From the NCBI GenBank assembly GCA_051201585.1, contig CP179198.1, positions 1,674,001 to 1,738,000 of the forward strand: 64,000 nucleotides of DNA, read 5' to 3'. Position numbers and translations under genes: made by a program. This stretch comes from UBA868 sp016776875. Lineage in GTDB: Bacteria > Pseudomonadota > Gammaproteobacteria > Arenicellales > UBA868. The number at the start of each line of letters is the position of its first letter. Within the stretch, counting starts at the first letter, position 1. Positions 24,877 through 33,392 of the stretch are shown here, one piece after another. Under the pieces are notes generated by a model. That model did no database searches, had not been told where the DNA came from, and worked only from the letters and a program-made list of their open reading frames with translations.

Positions 24877-25239
24877 ATGTCGAGTACGAAAGACGTCCCC
24901 TGGCGGGGCCCCCGAAAAGTGATTAATCTTTTTAATGCGGCATACCATGAATATGATTTGGAGGGTGAACCCCAAAACGATATCAAACTCCTGAATATTA
25001 GCTACGACAAGGAAGTTCAAACGGGATGGTACGTCATGCGAATGGCACCCGGTTCCGCATCTATCCCTCATGAGCACAAGAAATTAGAGGAGTACCTGAT
25101 TCTTGAGGGCGAACTCATCGAAAGCGATGGGACCGTATTAAAGAAGGGAGACTTTGTCAGTTACGCTCCCGGAACATTTCATCACTCCAGAACAGAGACG
25201 GGATGCCTACTCATCGGACATGATTCAAATCCGGAGTAA
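24877..25239 (+). CDS. Small cupin-domain protein next to tmm
   Basis: 120 aa, started at an ATG with AAGGAGA upstream. A single cupin barrel is visible: ASIPHEHKKLEEYLILEGEL is the metal-binding motif 1 (two His and a Glu), and KKGDFVSYAPGTFHHSRTE is motif 2. The first 45 residues (VPWRGPRKVINLFNAAY, ISYDKEVQTGWYVMRMAPG) suggest a cupin similar to acireductone- or cysteine-dioxygenase-like sensors, without a named family. It reads divergently from tmm, so it may share control with it. It could act on a methylated-amine by-product or bind a metal; the sequence does not tell. Confidence 0.78.
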   Translation: MSSTKDVPWRGPRKVINLFNAAYHEYDLEGEPQNDIKLLNISYDKEVQTGWYVMRMAPGSASIPHEHKKLEEYLILEGELIESDGTVLKKGDFVSYAPGTFHHSRTETGCLLIGHDSNPE

Positions 25240-25278
25240 ACATACCAAGTAAATCCCAAGAACAGAATCGTCGCCCGT

Positions 25279-25422
25279 TTAAGAGCCGACAACTCCGATA
25301 AACCTGAGCAACAAGATCGAGCAGATCAGGGCAATCGCGATCCAGAGACCGTACTTCGCCGGAGGGAATGCAACATTAATCATCCGACTGGGTCTTTTCT
25401 TTTCGGGCGAATCCTCGGGCAT
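25279..25422 (-). CDS. 47-aa single-span membrane protein
   Basis: Starts at the ATG at 25422 behind a strong ribosome site (AAGGAGATCATAT); the open frame extends further to 25527 but that part crosses a terminator hairpin. The protein is a charged N-terminus (MPEDSPEKKRPSR) followed by one hydrophobic helix (YGLWIAIALICSILLLRFIGV). No family recognised. It lies downstream of the Amt and 71-aa genes but beyond their terminator, so its expression may depend on read-through or its own promoter. Confidence 0.55.
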   Translation of the reverse strand: MPEDSPEKKRPSRMINVAFPPAKYGLWIAIALICSILLLRFIGVVGS

Positions 25423-25466
25423 ATATGATCTCCTTTTTATCGGTGCGGGTCGCGTAAATTGGCAAA

Positions 25467-25494
25467 AATAAGGGCGCCCGAAGGCGCCCTTATT
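25467..25494 (-). terminator. Rho-independent terminator after amt and the 71-aa gene
   Basis: Perfect 12-bp arms AATAAGGGCGCC and GGCGCCCTTATT around the loop CGAA. On the minus strand the stem is followed by a T-rich run (TTATTTTTG), as expected for termination of the amt operon. It separates the 71-aa gene (ends 25521) from the 47-aa gene (starts 25422). Confidence 0.85.
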
Positions 25495-25520
25495 AATTAC
25501 CAAACCATAAACATTAATCG

Positions 25521-25736
25521 TTACCAATCCGATTTCTGTTCATCATAACTGTTGGCATTAAGTCCCTGGCTCTTGATCCGGTCAAACTCCTCATTTTCCT
25601 TGGCACTGGTCTTCACATGCCACCAGAGCCAAAAAACAACCGCAACGATCAGCCAGACCCACTCCGTTCCAACAAAGGGGTAAATGGCGGTGTATTCCGA
25701 GAGTTTCTCGGTTGCCCAAGTTTCTACTGTAGCCAT
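25521..25736 (-). CDS. 71-aa single-span membrane protein linked to amt
   Basis: Reads MATVETWATEKLSEY, then one tryptophan-rich transmembrane helix (VWLIVAVVFWLWWHV) and a polar, charged C-terminal tail ending QKSDW. It begins 15 bases after the Amt stop, on the same strand and before a strong terminator, so it is cotranscribed with amt. No family recognised. A small accessory subunit of the transporter is possible. GlnK would be the usual companion of Amt, and this is not GlnK. Confidence 0.65.
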   Translation of the reverse strand: MATVETWATEKLSEYTAIYPFVGTEWVWLIVAVVFWLWWHVKTSAKENEEFDRIKSQGLNANSYDEQKSDW

Positions 25737-25751
25737 CTTGATTGCCTCCTG

Positions 25752-27104
25752 TTATTTTTCAAGCGCCGAAACGGCGTGCTGATCTTTTCGAGCAGATTCT
25801 GCGAACTCGTAGTCGAGGCCCGCGATTTCAACTTCTCTGGGTATTCGCAGTTTGCCCATACCATTGAGAACCTTCGCAATCACCCAGCCTGGCAAAAAGC
25901 CCAACACGCCAAACATGATCACTGCACCGATTATCATTCCAATCGGATTAACGGTCGCCTCCCAATAGGCGGATGCCGGATACCCCCACAGCATGAACCC
26001 GCAGACTACAAGCCCGAAAACACCTGCATAACCATGGACTGCGACGGCCCCAACCGCATCGTCAATTTTGAATCGATTCTCGACCCAGAAATGAAGCTTG
26101 TAAATAATCGGAATCGCTGCTGCCCCAATCAACAGTGACTGCAAGGGGTTGTATAGGTCATTACCTGCAGATGCTGCGATGATGCCCGCAAGGCCTGCCG
26201 AATAAGTCCAAAACGGGTCGCCTTTGCTGACCACGTAACCAGCAAGTAAACCCCCTGACAATGACATCAGGAAATTAAGCGTGATGCCACTCAGCGTTGT
26301 CGGTGCAACATAGATATTAGTAGCGGTAAAGAAAGCTGTGCCGCCACCATAGTCGCTGCCTGCATCGTAAATTGGGATATTACAAGCTGCATAGAATCCC
26401 CAAAACCCGGTATAGATCAGAAACAGGCCCACAGTGACCAACCAAGGATTGCGGGGGCCAATGTTATTACTGGAGCCGTCTGAATTGAACTTGCCAATGC
26501 GAGGACCCAGCACAACGAGAACCCCTAAACCAAATCCACCTGCGACCGCATGGATAACCCCGGAAGCATACGCATCATGATACCCCAAAACCTGAACCAT
26601 CCAGCCTGCGTAATGCCAACCCCAGGATGCGTCAATCGTCCAAAAAACCGATCCGATGGCAATCGCCAAGATTCCAAACGCCGACGATCGAATTCGCTCA
26701 ATCACGGCACCGGAAACGATTGAGGCAGCGGTCCAGGAAAATAAAAGAAAAGCGGCCCAGAACACCCCGTTGATATGGTCGGCCATATTAACCCCCATCG
26801 CCGACGTCCACGGTAAGGCAAGCTCGTTGGCACCATAGCCGTCCGCCTGCAGAACCAGTCCACCCAAAATGCCGGGGCCGTTTGGAAACGCCCAGTAAAT
26901 CCACCAGCCAAAGAAAAACCAGGTGACCGTCACCAACGGGATCAACATGGTGTTTTTCATCAGGGTATTCAGATGATTTTTATGTCGTGAGACGCCCACC
27001 TCATACATACAAAATCCCACATGGATCAAAAACATCAGTACTACCGTGACCCAATAGTAAAACTCTGTGAAGATGGTATTTAGCGCGCTAAGTTCGTTAT
27101 CCAC
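25752..27104 (-). CDS. amt: Ammonium/methylammonium transporter, Amt family
   Basis: 450 aa from the GTG at 27104, which has GGGGAGGA upstream and directly precedes the first conserved segment (VDNELSALNTIF); the frame is open to 27161. About eleven membrane helices are visible. The pore twin histidines of the Amt family can be placed in ASGVIHAVAGG and AVAVHGYAGVFG, and the aspartate of the conserved D160 position in GYHDAYASG. The sequence is atypical for AmtB (no LDFAGG motif) and resembles the Amt forms found beside tmm/tdm in marine bacteria. It should carry ammonium and possibly methylated ammonium. It is in the amine cluster, divergent from tdm, without glnK. C-terminus is a short cytoplasmic tail. 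Confidence 0.85.
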   Translation of the reverse strand: MDNELSALNTIFTEFYYWVTVVLMFLIHVGFCMYEVGVSRHKNHLNTLMKNTMLIPLVTVTWFFFGWWIYWAFPNGPGILGGLVLQADGYGANELALPWTSAMGVNMADHINGVFWAAFLLFSWTAASIVSGAVIERIRSSAFGILAIAIGSVFWTIDASWGWHYAGWMVQVLGYHDAYASGVIHAVAGGFGLGVLVVLGPRIGKFNSDGSSNNIGPRNPWLVTVGLFLIYTGFWGFYAACNIPIYDAGSDYGGGTAFFTATNIYVAPTTLSGITLNFLMSLSGGLLAGYVVSKGDPFWTYSAGLAGIIAASAGNDLYNPLQSLLIGAAAIPIIYKLHFWVENRFKIDDAVGAVAVHGYAGVFGLVVCGFMLWGYPASAYWEATVNPIGMIIGAVIMFGVLGFLPGWVIAKVLNGMGKLRIPREVEIAGLDYEFAESARKDQHAVSALEK

Positions 27105-27455
27105 TGCGTGTCCTCCCCTAAAAGTTGAGTTTGCTCGGAAACCGCGATTTAAAAACGCCATGAAAAGAAGTCATCGTGCTAGCGTCGGCCACAATTTGAT
27201 CTTTTCATAGTCGACTATCCTAGCCGGAAAATGCAAAAACCTTAAGTTTTTAAGTCCTAAAAGAATCAATTTTTTAATTTTTTTATGTTATTTTTCAATT
27301 CTTTATACCCATATCGAACCATTTTCAACTAAAAATGATTTTTATATGGATATTAGTTAATATTGATAACTCGTCCCTTGTTTAAGCTTTCGGGACCGGC
27401 CTTGAAATTGGTATCCCTTGCTCGCTTGAGTTAAATCTTTTTTTTGCATATCTGA
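27105..27455. promoter_or_regulatory. Divergent amt/tdm promoter region
   Basis: 351 bases between the GTG of amt and the ATG of tdm. The middle (about 27230-27370) is very AT-rich with long T and A runs and could hold the two divergent promoters. I see no palindrome as clear as those upstream of tmoX or mgsA. The tdm start has no convincing ribosome site (TTTTTTTTGCATATCTGA precedes the ATG). Confidence 0.45.
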
Positions 27456-29804
27456 ATGATCGACACGACCACAGTTCAAAGATCTAGTCCTTTGCAACCT
27501 GGCCTTTGGCAGTCCGATCCCATCCTCGAGCGATACACCGTCCCGGCAACAGGCTCTGCGATATTCGAAGTTCATTGTGGAGATCAGCTCACCATTATTG
27601 ATCCGGAAGGCGCGCAACCCTGCGAGCTAATCGCGTTTGATTCAGATGGTAATCCGAACCCGGAAGGTCTTTCCGATCGGGCATCCGTCACGGCCTCGGG
27701 ATTTCATCAGATGATCTCTTCGGGAGCATCCGGCTCAGAGCGATGTCTTTCCGGCCTCGCCAAACGTAACATTGATGTCAGTCAGGCCCGAGCGCTACCC
27801 TTATTTGGGAATCATACCCCAGCAAACGAGCAAGCCGAGTTTGTCGCGCAGCGCTCTCTCCTGTGTATTGTCTGCGCGCCGGGAGACATCATGGCGATCG
27901 ACGGGCAAATGCCGCCAACAGGTCTCAAGGCGATTATTCGGCGAGCACGGACCACGGACTTAACAGAACCACGACTTCCTGATCCACTGGCTGATCCACG
28001 CATGGACTTCAGGATAAAAAAATGCACTGCAGATCAGTACACCGTCCGGGCCGGGGAATTTATTCAGATTATTGATGTGGCCGGGAGAGAGTGCTCTGAT
28101 TTTCTCGCACTTTCAGCACCGGCTCTCGATCGCGGCAACGAACGCCATATCGATATGACAACCACCCGGACGCTGATCGGGAGCGCATACCCGGGTCCCG
28201 GGTTATTTTCCAAATATTTCGATCGTGATATGAACCCACTCATAGAAGTCGTCCGCGACACCTGTGGACGACACGATACCTTTGGGCTTGCCTGCGCGGC
28301 GAAGTATTACGAGGATCAAGGATACTTCGGGCATCCGAATTGCTCAGACAATATTAATGCTGCTCTGGCACCAAACGGAATTCGACCCCGCAAGGGTTGG
28401 GAAGCCGTTAACTTTTTCTACAACACAGGAATAGATGAGCATAATGTCCTGTTTCTTGATGAACCCTGGTCACGACCCGGAGATTATGTCCTCCTCAGAG
28501 CGCTCACTGATTTGGTTTGCGTTTCCACTGCGTGTCCTGATGACACGAGCGCAGCCAACGGATGGAATCCAACTGACATCCATGTCCGTGTCTACAGCGC
28601 TGAAAAAACTTTCTCTACCGCAATAGCCTATCGAATGACTCCTGATGCCGAACCCCAACTGACTCGCGAAACTGGATTTCACAGTCAAACCTCCAAGCAC
28701 ACCCGAAAATTTATCGACTACCGTGGCTACTGGCTACCCACCTGCTTCAATAACGCCGGCGCGGTTGAGGAATATTGGGCTTGTCGTGAAAAAGCTGCCG
28801 TCATGGATCTTTCGCCGCTTCGAAAATTCGAAATCCTAGGTCCGGATGCCGAAACGCTCATGCAAACGACCCTGACCCGGGATGTCCGGCGCCTCTCGAT
28901 TGGACAGGTTGTTTATTCAGCTATGTGTTATCCCCACGGCGGCATGATCGATGACGGTACCGCCTTACGCCTGGGACCTGACAACTTCCGATGGATTGGC
29001 GGTGACGATTACAGCGGCATCTGGTTACGCGAACAGGCCGCTGCTTTGAAACTGAATGTGCTTGTTAAGTCCTCAACCGATCAGATTCATAATATTGCGA
29101 TTCAGGGCCCTAACAGTCGAAAAATTATTAAGGAGATATTCTGGGCACCTCCAGCTCAACCCGGCGCTGAAGAACTTAAATGGTTCTATTTCAGCGTGGG
29201 TCGCTTAGGCGGGCCTCAAGGTATCCCGCTGATGCTGTCGAGAACGGGGTACACCGGTGAACTTGGATTCGAACTGTTCTGCCACCCCAATGACGCAACA
29301 GCCGTGTGGGAGGCTGTCTGGGAAGCCGGTCAGTCATATGATCTTCAACCCTTCGGGCTCGACGCGCTCGATACCGTCCGCATAGAGGCCGGCCTTGTTT
29401 TTGCGGGCTATGAGTTTGATGATCAAACCGATCCCTATGAAGCGGGGATTGGGTTTACCGTCCCTCTTAAATCCAAACAGGATGACTTCATCGGAAGAAC
29501 CGCACTGGAGAAGCGAAAAGAAAATCCACAGCGAAAATTAGTCGGACTCGAAGTGTCCGGCAATGAGATCGCAGCTCACGGTGACTGCGTTCGTGTTGGG
29601 CGCGCTCAGATTGGTGTGATTACCAGTGCCACTCGATCGCCCGTATTAGGTAAAAATATCGCGCTTTGCAGGCTCGACATCGAATACGCGGCCACCGGCA
29701 CGGAAGTCGAAATTGGAAAACTTGACGGACACCAGAAGCGAATTCCCGCTATGGTTGTTCCTTTTCCTTTTTATGACCCCAAAAAAGAGCGTGTTCGCGC
29801 CTAG
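27456..29804 (+). CDS. tdm: Trimethylamine N-oxide demethylase
   Basis: 782 aa, fitting the two-domain Tdm that splits TMAO into dimethylamine and formaldehyde. The N-terminal half contains two DUF1989-like stretches (YTVPATGSAIFEVHCGDQL with DPEGAQPCELIAF, and YTVRAGEFIQIIDVAGREC with SDFLAL), and a Cys/His cluster (VVRDTCGRHDTFGLACAAK, GHPNCSDN) that suits the zinc site known in Tdm. From about residue 415 to the end it is a GcvT-type tetrahydrofolate-binding domain (YRGYWLPTCFNNAGAVEEYW, MDLSPLRKFEILGPDAE, GLDALDTVRIEAGL, DFIGRTAL), which can accept the released C1 unit. It stands between amt and tmoXVW. Upstream in-frame stop (TGA) fixes the ATG as the first possible start. Confidence 0.92.
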   Translation: MIDTTTVQRSSPLQPGLWQSDPILERYTVPATGSAIFEVHCGDQLTIIDPEGAQPCELIAFDSDGNPNPEGLSDRASVTASGFHQMISSGASGSERCLSGLAKRNIDVSQARALPLFGNHTPANEQAEFVAQRSLLCIVCAPGDIMAIDGQMPPTGLKAIIRRARTTDLTEPRLPDPLADPRMDFRIKKCTADQYTVRAGEFIQIIDVAGRECSDFLALSAPALDRGNERHIDMTTTRTLIGSAYPGPGLFSKYFDRDMNPLIEVVRDTCGRHDTFGLACAAKYYEDQGYFGHPNCSDNINAALAPNGIRPRKGWEAVNFFYNTGIDEHNVLFLDEPWSRPGDYVLLRALTDLVCVSTACPDDTSAANGWNPTDIHVRVYSAEKTFSTAIAYRMTPDAEPQLTRETGFHSQTSKHTRKFIDYRGYWLPTCFNNAGAVEEYWACREKAAVMDLSPLRKFEILGPDAETLMQTTLTRDVRRLSIGQVVYSAMCYPHGGMIDDGTALRLGPDNFRWIGGDDYSGIWLREQAAALKLNVLVKSSTDQIHNIAIQGPNSRKIIKEIFWAPPAQPGAEELKWFYFSVGRLGGPQGIPLMLSRTGYTGELGFELFCHPNDATAVWEAVWEAGQSYDLQPFGLDALDTVRIEAGLVFAGYEFDDQTDPYEAGIGFTVPLKSKQDDFIGRTALEKRKENPQRKLVGLEVSGNEIAAHGDCVRVGRAQIGVITSATRSPVLGKNIALCRLDIEYAATGTEVEIGKLDGHQKRIPAMVVPFPFYDPKKERVRA

Positions 29805-29958
29805 CCTCTCGATGAGTCTCGCATCAAACCCGCTCAGACAGCCTATAACGAACCGAATTTAGATAGACGACAAGGTTGAGATTAAGGGGTCTGTACTCCT
29901 GAAGATTCCCACCGCCTAAAACGCAAACTATTTCAGCCATTTCTATTTTTTTATGTTG

Positions 29959-30048
29959 AAAACAATAATTTATATTGTTTTAAACCCATTTCAAATTGGT
30001 GTATTTTTGGTTATAGGTCGCTTGCGGTCCCTGGCCTAAACTAGGCCA
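29959..30048. promoter_or_regulatory. Two inverted repeats upstream of tmoX
   Basis: In the 312-base gap between tdm and tmoX there are two symmetric elements: AAAACAAT (29959-29966) with ATTGTTTT (29974-29981), spaced by seven bases, and TGGCCTA (30032-30038) with TAGGCCA (30042-30048), spaced by AAC. The second lies 69 to 85 bases before the tmoX start and is a candidate operator; the first could be a weak terminator for tdm (it is followed by AAACCC and lacks a T run) or another binding site. No regulator is assigned. Confidence 0.4.
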
Positions 30049-30116
30049 TAGGGCCAATACAAGGTCTCGTTTAATAAGAAAAAAATAATTTAAGTTGAGA
30101 AACTTTGGAGGAGAAC

Positions 30117-31070
30117 ATGAAGCAATCGAAAACATTAAAAGGATTGGGGGCGGCTGCGCTACTTGCCCTCGCCTCAACATCTGCAACGACACACGCCGCA
30201 GATCCGATCCGGATACCCGTACTGAACTGGTCAAGTCAAATCGTGATGGCTCACGTGATGGGCCAGGTGTTCGAGGAGATGGGTCACAAGGTTGAATTAG
30301 TTCCCAGCGAGTCCGCTTCAAGATATGAGGCCGTCCGAATCGGTGATCTTCACGTCGCCCATGAGACTTGGGAGTCGACAATGGCTATTCCCTTTTATGA
30401 AGCCATGGATAAAGGCGGGTTAATAGATGCAGGCAGCCATGACCTCATCACGTTCGAAGAAATGGGCGTCCCCAACTGGGTCATTGAAGATGGTCTTTGT
30501 CCGGGACTCCCAAACTGGGAAGCCCTTAAGTCTCCTGATTGCGCGAAGAATTTCGCCACAGCTGATTCAGGCGGAAAGGGTCGTTGGTTAGAGGGACCTG
30601 TTGAGTGGCACGGCGATGTCATGCCTAACCGACTTAAAGGCCTCGGGCTTGATGAGTTATGGACCGTAAAATTTGCCGGCGCAGCCAATGCGCTTTGGGC
30701 AGAACTTGATGCGGCAAAAAAAGAAGGCCGAGGAACAGTCATATTTAACTGGTCCCCCAACTTTACCGATGCGGCAGGTTTTACTTTTATTGAGTTCCCA
30801 CCCTACTTTGAAGGATGCCGTATTGAGAATGGCGGAACCCTCGAGACGACCGGATGCGGCTCCCCCAAAGGTTGGCTGAAAAAAGCAGCTCACATTAAGT
30901 TCCCTCTTTCTCACCCAGATGCATATAAGTTTTATACCAAAATGTCTTTTAATGCCCCTCAAATCGGCGAGATGGCCGATAACGTAGACAGCAAAGGCAT
31001 GAGTCATGCCGAAGCTGCGGCGGCATTTATTGCAAATCATCGAGATCAGATCGATCTCTGGAAAAACTGA
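30117..31070 (+). CDS. tmoX: TMAO-binding periplasmic protein of an ABC transporter
   Basis: 317 aa from the ATG at 30117, which has a strong GGAGGAG; a TTG at 30105 is in frame but inside this ribosome site. A signal peptide ends near THAAD. The protein belongs to the glycine-betaine/proline-binding (OpuAC-like) group. Tryptophans able to make the aromatic box for a methylated ammonium head are in VLNWSSQIV, AHETWESTM, GPVEWHGDV and VIFNWSPNFT. Cysteine pairs in GLCPGLP/SPDCAK and EGCRIE/TTGCGS may be disulfides. A terminator hairpin follows the gene at 31091-31122, separating it from tmoV, which would allow more binding protein than permease. Betaine or choline cannot be excluded as ligands, but the place beside tdm and tmm points to TMAO. 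Confidence 0.88.
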   Translation: MKQSKTLKGLGAAALLALASTSATTHAADPIRIPVLNWSSQIVMAHVMGQVFEEMGHKVELVPSESASRYEAVRIGDLHVAHETWESTMAIPFYEAMDKGGLIDAGSHDLITFEEMGVPNWVIEDGLCPGLPNWEALKSPDCAKNFATADSGGKGRWLEGPVEWHGDVMPNRLKGLGLDELWTVKFAGAANALWAELDAAKKEGRGTVIFNWSPNFTDAAGFTFIEFPPYFEGCRIENGGTLETTGCGSPKGWLKKAAHIKFPLSHPDAYKFYTKMSFNAPQIGEMADNVDSKGMSHAEAAAAFIANHRDQIDLWKN

Positions 31071-31090
31071 GTTAGCGTTAATCTACTTAA

Positions 31091-31122
31091 AAACCCTCCC
31101 CATACAGGGGAGGGTTTTTTTT
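31091..31122 (+). terminator. Rho-independent terminator/attenuator between tmoX and tmoV
   Basis: Perfect 11-bp arms AAACCCTCCCC (31091-31101) and GGGGAGGGTTT (31107-31117) around ATACA, followed by a T run to 31122. It lies 20 bases after the tmoX stop and 159 bases before the tmoV start, so most transcripts would stop behind tmoX. Confidence 0.9.
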
Positions 31123-31280
31123 AGTCGCATTAAAGCTCTTAATGAGCAATAGTGTCTGATCCCCCTAAGATCAGAGACGCAAATTAATATCCGATTAACC
31201 AGTATGATCAAGGCATTCCTCAGTCTTTCGACCGTGGCATGTAATCGTTGCGCACCGGATAAAGAGAAGAACCCACTCAA

Positions 31281-33341
31281 GTGCTTGCTAGTTTAAAAAA
31301 TTCGAGGCCCGCACAATTCGGCTTATTAATTGTGATTTTTTTGGCATCGTATTTTCTTGTGCCTCAGTCCGAAACCAGTTACCTCTGGCGACTACCCCCT
31401 TTACTTAAGAGTTTTCCAGGATGGATAAACTTTTTTCTCGACAATCTGATGTTCAAGTGGTTTACCGTTGAGGTATGGGATCCTGTCTGGCAAGACTACG
31501 AAGAGAAAACCGTTTTCAGGATTATTACCAGATCAATCGGAAGCGCGATTCTCTTCGTTATCATCTTAATTCGGGAATTGTTTCTCGGTGGCGCGCAAAC
31601 GATCAGCGCTCTATTTAGTGATACCTGGATGGATGCCAATGACTGGCTGTCCTGGCCCACCCTACCTTGGCCCGCAATTGTCGCCGGCGCCGCAATTTTG
31701 GGTTACCAACTGCAAGGGATTCGTTTAGCCATGCTGGCCGGCATTGGTTTCGCATACCTCTCGGTATTCGGGCAATGGGAGCCCTCAATGCAGACCTTAT
31801 CTTTTGTTTTGGTATCTGCTCCCATTTGTTTCATTCTGGGTTTGGGATTCGGTATTTGGGGGTATCTAAATAAAACCGTAGAAATGACTTTGCAGCCCAT
31901 CTTGAATTGCATGCAGACGCTGCCTCATTTTTCCTATCTGGTGCCCGTGATGGTCCTCTTCGGGGTGGGTGACCACGCAGGTGCGATTGCGACTATTATT
32001 TTTGCAACGCCGCCCATGATCAGGCTGACCATTTTAGGGTTAAAGAAAATCTCTCCGGACATTGTCGATTCAGGCTTAATGAGTGGATGCAATAGATTTC
32101 AACTCCTCTTCAAGGTGCTCATTCCAACCGCGAAGCGGGACATCTTGGTAGGCGTTAATCAGGTGATCATGCAATGCCTTGCAATGACGACCATTGCCGC
32201 GTTTATCGGCGCAAAAGGACTGGGCTTTGACCTGAAGGTCGCCTTGAACTCTTTGGAGATCGGTAAAGCCTCCGAGATCGGTCTTTGCGTTGTTTTGATC
32301 GCCGTTATCCTCGATAAGTACTCACTTGCCTGGGCGAACAAGCAGAAAGATTATTTTGCAAACCAGACTTTTTATCAACGAAAAAAGCCTTTGATTATTT
32401 TTCTGCTTCTAACCCTCGGGGCAATCGCTCTATCGTATTTAGGCGGAATTTATTTTAAAGAGGGCATCAACTATTTCTACTACATTCCCTTTAATAAGGG
32501 TCTTACAATCTCTCCGTTTATTGATGCGGGCATTGATTGGTTCTGGGAGTCTTTCTTTGCTTCGCTCAATGCATTTAACGTTTGGTTGATTACTTCGGTA
32601 CTGGTACCGATGAGAGAGGCCTATCTCGGGATGCCGGTCGTTTCAACCTTCATCCTCGTGATGGGCGCAGGGTATATCGTCGGGGGAATCCGTTCTGCAG
32701 TCGTCGTGGGCGGGCTTATCTTATTTATTGCGCTATCAGAGTACTGGGACCGGGCGTTGATCACAGCGTATATGGCGACTTTTGCGGTTCTGGTGTCGGC
32801 TTTCCTCGGGATTACCGTGGGCTCTATTTGCGCTCAAAACCAACGCACCAGTCGAGCGATTCTTTCAGTTTGTGATTTCTTTCAGACATTTCCCTCTTTC
32901 ATTTACCTCATCCCGGTCATTCTTCTTTTCGGGATTACCGATACTTCAGTGATGATCGCGGCAATTGTTTATGCAGTTATTCCGGCCACTCGATACACCG
33001 TCGAGGGCCTTAATAGTGTTCCCACATCCCTACATGAGGCGGGAACCATGTCGGGAGTATCCCGTGCTCAACGGTGGATCAACATCGAGCTGCCCCTCGC
33101 CTTACCCCATATCATGCTTGGCATAAATCAGACTGTGGTCTTTGCGCTATTCATGGTAATTCTCGGAGCGCTCATTGGAACAATCGACCTGGGACAAATT
33201 ATCATGGGTGCGCTATCGAAGAAAGGAGGTGCCGGCATCGGCTTGGCCCTTGGAATATTTGTTTCGTTCATGTGCCTAGCGGTCGACAACTTAATCCAGA
33301 CTTGGGCAAACGAACGAAAAAAACTACTGGGCATCAACTAA
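31281..33341 (+). CDS. tmoV: TMAO ABC transporter permease, two fused membrane units
   Basis: 686 aa with a GTG start. The protein contains two binding-protein-dependent permease units of the ProW type in one chain. The first has the EAA-like loop DSGLMSGCNRFQLLFKVLIP near residue 275, the second has HEAGTMSGVSRAQRWINIELP near residue 585. Each is preceded by the matching PxFxYLxPVxxLFG helix (LPHFSYLVPVMVLFG; FPSFIYLIPVILLFG). Fused permeases of this length are known for TmoV. It is followed by tmoW after 51 bases. A 210-base gap with a terminator separates it from tmoX. Confidence 0.9.
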   Translation: MLASLKNSRPAQFGLLIVIFLASYFLVPQSETSYLWRLPPLLKSFPGWINFFLDNLMFKWFTVEVWDPVWQDYEEKTVFRIITRSIGSAILFVIILIRELFLGGAQTISALFSDTWMDANDWLSWPTLPWPAIVAGAAILGYQLQGIRLAMLAGIGFAYLSVFGQWEPSMQTLSFVLVSAPICFILGLGFGIWGYLNKTVEMTLQPILNCMQTLPHFSYLVPVMVLFGVGDHAGAIATIIFATPPMIRLTILGLKKISPDIVDSGLMSGCNRFQLLFKVLIPTAKRDILVGVNQVIMQCLAMTTIAAFIGAKGLGFDLKVALNSLEIGKASEIGLCVVLIAVILDKYSLAWANKQKDYFANQTFYQRKKPLIIFLLLTLGAIALSYLGGIYFKEGINYFYYIPFNKGLTISPFIDAGIDWFWESFFASLNAFNVWLITSVLVPMREAYLGMPVVSTFILVMGAGYIVGGIRSAVVVGGLILFIALSEYWDRALITAYMATFAVLVSAFLGITVGSICAQNQRTSRAILSVCDFFQTFPSFIYLIPVILLFGITDTSVMIAAIVYAVIPATRYTVEGLNSVPTSLHEAGTMSGVSRAQRWINIELPLALPHIMLGINQTVVFALFMVILGALIGTIDLGQIIMGALSKKGGAGIGLALGIFVSFMCLAVDNLIQTWANERKKLLGIN

Positions 33342-33392
33342 ACCCTCTCGGAAATTAACCCCATACTAAACTGACGAATTTGGAATTCAAAT

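Noticed and set aside
27230..27370. AT-rich stretch upstream of tdm as a possible foreign-DNA junction or replication origin
   Set aside because: No repeats, DnaA-like box clusters or mobile genes; its position between two divergent genes is explained by promoters.
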